Shown here piece by piece: positions 1 through 8,300 of a stretch of DNA of 11,770 nt. The position numbers and the translations under genes are program-made. Location: assembly GCA_004335635.1 (NCBI GenBank), contig QAXH01003159.1, forward strand, positions 1 through 11,770. Direction: 5' to 3'. Source of the stretch: Chloromonas sp. AAM2. Lineage: Eukaryota; Chlorophyta; Chlorophyceae; Chlamydomonadales; Chlamydomonadaceae. The notes below the pieces were generated by a model. It had not been told where the DNA came from. It worked only from the letters and a program-made list of their open reading frames with translations, and did not search any database. Position 1 is the first letter of the stretch. Every line of letters starts with the position of its first letter.

Positions 1-319
1 GTGATGATGCCAGGAGGAAAACGATACGGCTGATGAAGGGCTGGCAGCCCCAGCACGCCTTGTCATCTGCCAATTGTCATGGGAGCGTGGAGGCGCCTCT
101 GCAGTTTGTGGCCTTGACGCCAAAGTGTGCCATCCCTGCAGGTGCAAGGTGATGTGAGGGAATGATATCATAACATGGATGGGGTAGTTGCCACTTACCA
201 ACACCCGAACAACTCCAGCGAACAACGTCCTCTGGAGGGAAGGGGACGAGCAGAGGGCCCATATGTAGTCACGGACAGGTCGCAAGCGTTACTCTCACTC
301 TGACGTGAGCAATCACGAG

Positions 320-970
320 TAATCCATCCACACAAAAAAGAAGTTTGCCAGTTCTGGGACAGTTTGTGTGAATAGATCTGTATCACCGCCAGCGACCATT
401 GTGTGTCAGTGAAACATGTGTGTGTTTGTGTGTGTGAACCGCACATGGGGTAAACAGCGGGGTGAACATCGCGAGTTGGGGTAGACGGTGCATTGCCACT
501 TCTGGGACAGCAAACCAGGTCTAGACAGGAACTGCACTGTCAAAAGACAAATTGGTGTGTGACCCGTCTGACCGAGTTCCTCAGAAGTCGGTAATGTAAG
601 TCGCCACCCAGTTGTAAGTTTGCAAGTGGGGTGAATGAGAAGTGTCTTGACAGGAGTGGCCAGTGTGTCTCTTATACCACCACACCCAGCAACACCCTGG
701 CAGTCACCGCCGCCTACCAACAAAACCCAGCAACAGACCTCAGTGGAGACCTGTATCAGTCCCCAGTGTGAATGCACCACTGTGCACCAATCGTCCCACA
801 CCGTGTACCAACACAACGTGGTGGACAGAGGTGACACTGACCCAGCCCAGTCGCGCACAACACCACTCAAAACATCACACGACCCGGTACACACACCACA
901 AAGAGGTCTGGTTCCAGTGGTGTGCCTAAGAATTGTCCCAGAACTGGCAAACATATTTTTTCTTGGATAA
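320..970. mobile_element. Probable decayed DNA transposon or MITE with terminal inverted repeats
   Basis: The 19 bases at 343-361 (GTTTGCCAGTTCTGGGACA) occur as an exact reverse complement at 934-952. The similarity continues outward: TAATCCA plus an A-rich run on the left (320-342) against TTATCCAAGAAAAAATAT read from the right end (970 to 953). The arms are therefore about 37-42 bases with one small gap, enclosing about 570 bases. A third partial copy of TTCTGGGACAG lies at about 500. A minus-strand ORF (954 to 406) fills most of the interior but is Cys/Trp-rich and not recognisable. I see no clear target-site duplication. Confidence 0.4.
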
Positions 971-993
971 CCCTAACCCAAACCCAAACCCTG
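967..993. repeat. Short telomere-like tract
   Basis: The sequence reads AACCCTAACCCAAACCCAAA followed by CCCTGAC, a degenerate run of CCCTAA/CCCAAA units. It directly adjoins the right end of the inverted-repeat element. At about 27 bases it may be chance or an interstitial telomeric remnant. Confidence 0.35.
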
Positions 994-1117
994 ACATCTC
1001 ATCTGTCTGGCTTAGACAGAGGAAGGTACACCAGATGTGAACGCAAAACCTTGCGCACTGTTCATTGGCACAGGTGTGTTGGCCCTTCACTGCTGTGTGC
1101 CACAGGTCTGTTCAGCT

Positions 1118-1624
1118 TCAGGTCTGATTGAGTACCATGAAGTCGTACTTGTTGACGTCGCCATTCGTCGCCCGCACAATGAAGGATTTCAGGTGATGAC
1201 TGTTCTCTAGCATGGCGCGGACCCGACATGAGGTTACGACATCATCGGACAGGTCACAGGCGAATGATTCAGCTAAACGTTTCTGACCATGGCCTCTGTG
1301 GTCGGCTTTGCGTGCACCTGAAGCACTCATTCGAAGTTGTGTGTGCTTCGTATGCACATTACCAACGGCACTGCTTGGCACTGCTTGGCATGGGTGCCGG
1401 CCGTCACTGGAGATTGTGTTTGACCTTGGACGGCAAAGCCCTTTGCGCGTGCTATGCTCAAAGCGTGCTTGTGGCAGTCCAGCCGTATTCGGCAGAGCGC
1501 ATGGCCGGCAAATGTGCAAAAAAACCTTGGAATGCAAAAATTTAGGAAGCTGTTTGGCGCTGTTTACAACAGCTGCTGTGATCACGCAGGCCTGGTGTAC
1601 TACCAGCAAGAGCGCGCATGGCAA
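1118..1624 (-). CDS. Possible minus-strand terminal exon, unknown product
   Basis: An open frame of 168 codons ends with a TGA (reverse complement of 1118-1120). Only the last 60 or so residues look protein-like: ESFACDLSDDVVTSCRVRAM, then a helix and SFIVRATNGDVNKYDFMVLN. The upstream part is Cys/His/Arg-rich and probably intronic. A possible acceptor (ACCACAG, read on the minus strand near 1296-1302) would make a terminal exon of roughly 180 bases. No family is recognised, and plus-strand ORFs overlap it. This is a weak call. Confidence 0.2.
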   Translation of the reverse strand: MPCALLLVVHQACVITAAVVNSAKQLPKFLHSKVFLHICRPCALPNTAGLPQARFEHSTRKGLCRPRSNTISSDGRHPCQAVPSSAVGNVHTKHTQLRMSASGARKADHRGHGQKRLAESFACDLSDDVVTSCRVRAMLENSHHLKSFIVRATNGDVNKYDFMVLNQT

Positions 1625-1627
1625 TCA

Positions 1628-1735
1628 CCCTGCCCGCTGAGGCAGGCCTGCTTGCAACGTGCGCCACGTGTGTGCCTGGCCAGCCAGGCGCACTTTTTGC
1701 AGCTTGCCTCCGGCATGCCTGGCTCTAGCAGGGGA
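1628..1735. repeat. Imperfect inverted repeat (hairpin)
   Basis: The centre GTGCCTGGCCAGCCAGGCGC is nearly self-complementary, and the flanks (CCCTGCCCGCTGAGGCAGGC on the left, GGCATGCCTGGCTCTAGCAG on the right) pair partly over about 50 bases. It could be a small foldback element or a structured RNA, or simple chance in GC-rich DNA. Confidence 0.25.
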
Positions 1736-2188
1736 TGGATCGGTGACTTCCCTTCAAATATTTGCTTTGATGACACGCAAGCGCTCATTGCGAACGCATG
1801 CCATCAGTTGTCCGTGTGGATCCTAATCCCAGCTACCGCTCGCTGTCGCTGAGGGCTCTTGATCTGCATCGTCAGAATTGCTGCCAGTTCTTTCTCGGCA
1901 CTGCAACGATTTTTCATTGCTTAATTCATTCTGATTAAACCGGCACTGAAGGTCGGTACAAGAGCGTATTACGTGGACATACTACAGCATAGCATACGAA
2001 CAGTGGCTTCATGTGCCTACCTGCACTTCAGCGCAATGGTACATGTGGCTGGGGTGTTCATCGTGTTGCATCTTGCACATGAAGCTGGTAGGGTGTGTCT
2101 GAAATGCTGTTCGACTAGGAAGCATGCAGTTCCTGCGTCAATGTTTTGGAGTGATGTTTGTTGTTCTTGCAGTGGGCACTGCCAAGCC

Positions 2189-2311
2189 ATGGACGTGTTC
2201 GGAATTCTATCTAGTGTCGTCAGCTCATTATATAGTCTGGTGGAAACAGTGTCAGAGTACCGTACCAACAGAGATGCTGTCCAGCAGCTTGCAGCCAGAC
2301 AGGATTTGGTG
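2189..2311 (+). CDS. Exon 1: N-terminal amphipathic helices
   Basis: 41 codons beginning MDVFGILSSVVSSLYSLVET, then a polar helix with the pattern TNRDAVQQLAAR. The spacing of hydrophobic residues (V3, F4, I6, L7, V10, V11, L14, L17, V18) suggests one long amphipathic helix followed by a second. Such an opening resembles the four-helix N-terminal bundles of the HeLo, MLKL and RPW8 kind, which mediate membrane or signalling assembly; this is a resemblance in style only. The donor is GTGAGC at 2312 (phase 0); GTGGTG three bases earlier is an alternative. A good acceptor (TTCTTGCAG, ending 2172) lies just upstream of the ATG, so a leader exon and a 5'-UTR intron are likely, and a further coding exon upstream cannot be excluded. 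Confidence 0.5.
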
Positions 2312-5300
2312 GTGAGCACGCAGCAAAGTGCAGATGGTCGGCCAGGCTTGCAGGTGTCAACCACAAGCACTGACAGACCTGGTGCAGTCTGTTTACAGTT
2401 TTCACGATGACGTCAAACAGAACCTGTAGAGTTGTTATCCAGAGGTGTTGACGTCGTGTCTTAGCCTGTCGGGAACGTAAGGCTTGAGCCACACTTGTGG
2501 AGCAGCAGGCGAACCATGTGTACATTTGCTTTCCAGTACTGTCACACCCAAACGTACTGCCATTGACTTGCAGGAGATGCAGCACATGCAGCAGCTGGCA
2601 CAGCTTGCTGAACAGGCACAGCAGGCGCAGCAACCACTGGTTGACAGTAAACTGGAGCAGGAGGTGCTGCAGCTACTGGAAACGATCAGAGCCCGGGACG
2701 TGGCCATGGACAGCCGACAGCACATGGCAGCATGCCTGCGGTCAGCCTGGGCAGGAGCATATCCGGGCTTCATCCTTTCCATGTCGCACAGCAACCTGCT
2801 GGGCCAGCGTGAGGATGCCCGCCGGAAGTTTGCCCCGTTTCCCGAGATGGCACCAGCTGACTGGCGCTACGTGGTAGTTGTCGGGCCAGCTGGCGACAGC
2901 AAGTCATCCTTCATCAGAGAGCAACTGGAGCGCATGGGGTACACAGGTGAAACAGGGGCAGTGCGGGTAAGCAGTGCTGCACTTTGCCAGGCTGTGCTGT
3001 AAAAAGGTAACTGAAGGCCAAAGTGAGAGTGGTAAGACCTGCTATCCGTACTGACTGCCTCGTGGTTGCAAACTGTTAGATATTCGTTGGATATCCATTC
3101 AATGGTTTTTATTTGATGCATCAGTGCACAGGTCGACCAACCCGGTTGTCTGCTTTTCTGGCCATGTGTGCAGACTTGGCTACACATGTGGTGACAGCTA
3201 GGCCTGATGCTACAGCCCAATATGTGTTGACACGACACAAGGTCCTGCTGCTGGATGCTGTAGCACCAGCACCGGGAGGCACAGCTGCAGTTCTAAATGC
3301 AGAGGCCGTTGCGGCCGATGTGCTGCTGGTGCTCATGCCTGAGGGCGGAGGGGCAGAGCAGGTGCAAGGCGAGGCTGCGCTGCTGGCATGGCGACTGCGC
3401 GAGCACATGCGCGTCATCTGTGTGCCGTCACTCCCCATCCAGCAGATCCAGAGGGAAAGGTAAGCCTGTGAGGCATTGCAGCAGGGAATATGGCACTGCA
3501 TTGCCCAGCCTCCTTTATTGCAATTGATGCTTTACTAAGTATAGTGATGCTTTCCCCTCCTCTTTAATTCATTTCAGTGCTCTCGAGGTGCTCAGACATA
3601 TCCACATCTGCTGGCTGTCTTCAAGGCATTTGCTTAGTGCAATGTGTTGTGCATCTTTCTGCTGTGTACAGGTCTGGCGTGCAGCTAGAGGACACCCTCC
3701 GTGATAACAAGCACAGCGTCAGGCTTGAGCTCCACACTCAGCTGGCTGGCCTTGCGAGTGCTCTGGATGCTCACAAATGCGACCCTGAAGTGCGCCGCTT
3801 CCTGACCACAGCAGCACAGCAGTCCCCTGATGACTGGGCGGCTTGGCTGCTGAGTGAAGACTGGTGTGACGTGAGGTGCCACTGCTTTGCGAAGGACTGT
3901 GCCACAGGGCTGCTGCGTGCCTGTGACCAGAGTGATGCGGGGCCGGCCCTCTGGCGGGAACTCAAGGCCATTGAGGGCGCCATGTCAAACCCTAAGGCTG
4001 GCCTGATGCCTCACCAAGGCCAAACGTCAGCCCTGGCCACGGCCAGCCGGTATCACAAGCAGGAGGGAGCAGCTCAGGCCGGTCAGCAGTCCCCGACTAC
4101 CATGCCCCACCAGGAAGTCTTGGCAGCAGCAACGGGCCAGGTGGGAGCCTGCAATGGTTACGTCGTTCTTGTCTGGGTGCTGCCTAACAGACTGCGCCAA
4201 ACTACAGGGTCGCTGTGCTGTATTCTCTGTAGTCACTGCGCTGGCCTGCACTGCTGTGGTCATGATGTGAATGATCGGGGTGCCGAAGGGGTCTGTAAGT
4301 TTCACAACACCTGAGCTCTGGTGTCGTAGTTCGGCCTTGGTGTTTTGGAATCCGTAAACCCCCAGATCAATCTGTTGTGATTGGGTTTCATGCAAATCTA
4401 AACAGAGCGCACGTCACCGGTCCCGGTAGCAGGTCCAACACCCTAGGTGCTACAGCTGACCCGCTGCCGATTCTTGCGCTGAATCTGTGCCTTGGACAAG
4501 AGGTTGAGGCAATACTGATTTGACAATACCTGGATTCATACATGGTGACCATGATTTGGGTAGGGCAGCAGCAAAAGCAACCTCGATTTCTAAACTACTT
4601 GATCTTCTTAAACGCATATTTATATCGTGCAGCAGATGTGTGGCCAACAACAGGTCAAGAAGGCAGGTACGTATGCAATGCTAGTGAATGCTGGACAGGC
4701 GAGCGCAACTCAACCGAATTTCACCTTGTTCATATCGTTTGAATCGCACAAATAGGTTTGAAGGTTCACCTAGGCCGAGTCCAGGCTCAATTTACGAAAA
4801 ATAACGTAGGGGTCCAAAAGCCATTAGATTTGCATAAGACCCAAGTATCATAGACCCAATCGTCGTTTGTTTGTGTCATCAACAACCACGTGCATTGTGT
4901 TTTGCTGTTGTTGTTTACATGGCCTTCAGTCCGGGGAGGCCTACTCAGGAGGCAGGGGGAAAAGGAAATTACCGGTAACCTACTGGCCACCACTGCGCCC
5001 TTGTCAACAACAGCAACCAAGTCACATTGATGAATTCCGTAGCGCAGAAGCCTTTGTAATGTCCAAGTACTCCGCATTGGTGTGTCCTCAACTGGCACCG
5101 TATCAAGTCTTGACTGGGATCGTTTGCACACGCAGGTGCCGCCGCATCTCAGGTGTGAAGCTTGCATGCGGGTGGAGAGCAGCCCGTATCCCTGCCAGTT
5201 GGTCAGTGCAAGCCCGACTGAGTGGGGGCACAGCTTTGCACGCAGCATCAGCAACCAGGGAGGGCAGGCGGAAAAGAGCGGCCTCACGCCAAGCAACCTC

Positions 5301-8300
5301 CAGGCAGCTGCACGGGCGACATGTCCTTGGTGTGAGTATTCCGCAGCGTCATATGCACAGTTCAATGATCTGCAAGATGTTGTGTGAGAGGCGACTGTCA
5401 TCGCAGTCATCACACGTTCTTCAGTGATTGCTTCTGCATGCAGTTTTCAATGCCACGCGGCAAACTTCCCGGGGCACTCAACTTCTCGGGGCATTCCACC
5501 AGTTGCATGGTTTTCACGTCACTTGTTGTGGTCAGGCTGCAAATGCAACGGCATAGAAAAGCGTCATGTTTTTTGTGTGTACAATCATCCCTGCGCAGTG
5601 TCGTCCAGCGAGGCTACACCGGAGCAGATGTCGCCATGTGCAACAGCATCTCGCTTTCCTGAACGAATGTTAGCTCTTGTTTCAGAGTCCCGCCTAAGTG
5701 CACAGGCATCCATCTTGCGAGCAAAGCTGATGGATCAGCTGCTGCTTTCACCGATGTCAAAACTACCTGCTGCTGCCAGCAATCCCGCACTTGACCTCAA
5801 CCCCAACTTCCTGTGCCTTATCACTGGGGATGTCATGACTGACCCTGTCATCACCACCAGCGGATTTACATACGAGCGTCATGCTATCACCAGATGGTTG
5901 ATGACCAATGACACAGATCCCAGAACAAGTAAGTGGCACATCAGAGCTACAGTATGATACCTATCATTTGGCCGCAACTGCAGGCTAGATACAAGACAGA
6001 GTTGGTGTGCCATCCGACTTGTAAATGCCGGTCATCGCAGCTCAAGGCAGCCCCAAAATGTGTTGTGCCATGCACTTGTTGTTTGGCTAGCTGACTAGTT
6101 GGCTGGCTGGCTTGCTTCAATCAGAGGTTCCATTTCCTTGCCTGACTCGTCTTTTTGCTTGTTTGCCCTACTATGTTAGACTCGGACACGGGGCAGGCTG
6201 ATCAGTGTGTTAGACGCATTACCCACTGCCATCATGCAAATGTGCGCATAGCGTGTGACAAATCATGCATGTGTCCAGTGCTGAGGCATGGCTGACCCAC
6301 ACCCTGCCTATACCATGGGGCATGCAGACCAACGCTTGGACTCCAAACAGCTCATACCCAACTACGCACTGAAGGCGACCATACAGGCGTGGCGAGCTCG
6401 GCTGGCGCCTGGTCAACAGCAGTCGTCATCAGCAGTTTCTCCTTCAGTGCAGCCCACGCATATGGAACCTGCGCCACCGGCACCCTCTAAGGATGCACAT
6501 GTACCGTGTCTACCGCCTGTGTCGCCTGTACGGCCTGTACGGCCTGTTTTGCCTCCAGCTCCGTCATCCGAACAACCCACAGCACCAGCGTTGCCACTGC
6601 CCACAGCAGTGGGTGGCAGCAGTCCCGCTGTGCTGCACACTGGCAGCACTCAGAGCGTTGTGGACGACATCAGCGCGCAGCTGCGCGGAATCAAGTTGGA
6701 GGGCCAGGCGCAGCGCGCTCCCGATGCCCACACCACCAGCGGCTTGCCTTGTGGCAGTGATCGCCCTGCACCCGCCGATGCCATCGTCTCAGCGCATGTA
6801 GTGAATCGTACAGGTGGGCATCAGAGGCAGCCAAAGTCAATATATTCATTGAGAATCATGGCGTTGTGGAACGTTGGCAGTTGGCTGAGCCTGTTTGTTT
6901 TGCTGATGCCCTTCTGTGAATCCTGTCCAGGACGTTTCGCTGTCTGAAGCTGGATTGCCCCGATGGCCTCTTCTCCTCATGGCTCACCTCAGCCCCCAAA
7001 CCCAGTGTTTGACTGTTATCTTTTGCTTGCTTGTTTGACTGCTAATCAGACATTTTGCCTGGGAGCTGATTGGTATGTTGAAAGTTGAGGCGTCTTCACA
7101 GGGCAAGCGTCACTTGCACTGCCTTGATTGTCACTTGATGTCGGCGGCTAAAACTTCGTGCAGCGCCACATGCCACTGTTTGTGCTGCGCAGGCATGGCT
7201 GGTCGGTCTGAGCCAGGCCACGTGTCGGCACCGGCAGCCTCGCTGTCGCCAGCTGAGCAGGAGGCGCTGGCACAGAAGGTGCGTGGCTCATGCGCAAGGG
7301 ATGCAGCATATGCAGTACATGCGGCAATGGGAAAAACGGCAACTTATTGGAACTCCTCGTGGCGACGCTAGTACATGTGCCAGTGTGCTCACAAGTGGGC
7401 GCTGGCAGTGCATACGGTATCAGCGCTCCTTTCAAGTGATTGTCAACGTTGGAGCACCTGTATTTTCCTGTGCAACGGAAGCAATGGAAGCAGAGGCGTT
7501 CATCCCATGCATATGCTCCTGCTTGATATGTGGCTGCAGATGCTGTCTGGCCTCCAGCATGCGCTTGGCTTACTTCGCTCCACTCATCCCGCTGTGGCCC
7601 AGCTGCTGAGTCAGCGCCCATCACATGGGTCAGATACAGTGCCCACCCAGGGGTTGTCAACCGCTGACATAGAGCGCATGGTGCAGACCTTGAGGGAGGG
7701 ACAGCAACATGCACAACAGATCATGGCCAATGTTGCACCAGTGCTCAGGCCGCCACCCAGTGACCCATGTCTAGCTGCTGACGACTGCACTAGCTTGACT
7801 TCTGAAGCCAGCTCAGAAGCATGCGAAGACAGTGGTAACAGCACTGACTACGGCAGCGCCTCGGGCGCGAGCGCACCCATGGCTCCTGCAGACAGTGCAC
7901 AGGGTGCGTGGCAATGCACCTCAGCTTGGAAACTGTTGCATGCAGCTGGCAGACACAACCGTGCCACATTCATGGCCACACTTGGTAGTATTGAACCGAT
8001 ACGACAGCTGTCGGACGCATCAGATGCATGATGACATTTGTTTTCCTGTTGTGTCATTGGCACTTGACTGTGGGTCATCATTCTTCAGCCACACAAGCGA
8101 GTGTCCGCACACCAGCAGCACCGACCGTGTTCTCACAAGGCGCTGCTTGTGCCCTGCAACCACTGTTTGCAGGCATGGCCAACCAAGCTGTTCCCGTCCA
8201 GAAACCCGAAAGCAAGTTGTCAGCCGAGCAGCAGGAGGCAGTGGCACAGAAGGTGGGAGTGTGGCAGAGCATGCTGTGCAACATGGCATGGGCAGTGGAC

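Larger units (their letters stand above)
1..2188. other. Region upstream of the gene, no defensible gene
   Basis: No ORF here shows convincing domain content. It contains an inverted-repeat element (320-970), a short telomere-like tract, a pyrimidine/purine asymmetric CA-rich stretch at about 660-905, a weak hairpin (about 1628-1735) and minus-strand ORFs at 199-299 and 1118-1624 that might be exons of another gene. No clear TATA box or other promoter element could be assigned to the gene at 2189, although its promoter and leader exon must lie in the right half of this region. Confidence 0.5.
4141..5135 (+). other. Long intron 4
   Basis: Bounded by CAG/GTGGGA and CACACGCAG, both phase 0. At 995 bp it is nearly four times the usual intron length of this gene. 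The excess is partly explained by an inverted-repeat element at 4383-4842; a possible 45-base mini-exon lies at 4930-4974. A minus-strand ORF (5413 to 4787) overlaps its right end and exon 5, but it has no recognisable content. Confidence 0.5.

Noticed and set aside
406..954. 182-codon minus-strand ORF, and overlapping plus-strand ORFs at 635-970
   Set aside because: Very rich in Cys, Trp and Thr or in Pro/Thr/Gln because the DNA is a CA/TG-rich stretch inside the inverted-repeat element; no domain, no conserved pattern and both strands are open at once.
1228..1852. Plus-strand ORFs of 105-132 codons
   Set aside because: No domain, overlapping frames on both strands and no splice sites that join them in frame to the exon at 2189.
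2228..2236. TATATA-like sequence as a promoter
   Set aside because: It lies inside exon 1 coding sequence, downstream of the proposed start codon.
3577..3671. Exon starting after TTCATTTCAG at 3576
   Set aside because: The acceptor is good and the phase fits at first, but that frame meets a stop shortly after 3700 and does not join the exon 4 frame; the acceptor at 3671 does.
4787..5413. 208-codon minus-strand ORF antisense to exon 5
   Set aside because: It overlaps an exon whose splice phases fit the plus-strand gene, its composition is not protein-like over most of its length, and no motif was seen. Not fully excluded, because exon 5 is itself a medium-confidence call.
5444..5560. Extra exon after TTCTGCATGCAG, phase 1
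   Set aside because: The first 37 residues look plausible, but the frame stops and any donor before the stop is weak and would leave an intron of only about 60 bases before the U-box exon.
6814..6947. Hydrophobic segment (MALWNVGSWLSLFVLLMPF) as a transmembrane helix
   Set aside because: It lies after a good GTGGGC donor at 6814, and splicing there joins the linker in frame to exon A1. It would only appear if the intron were retained.
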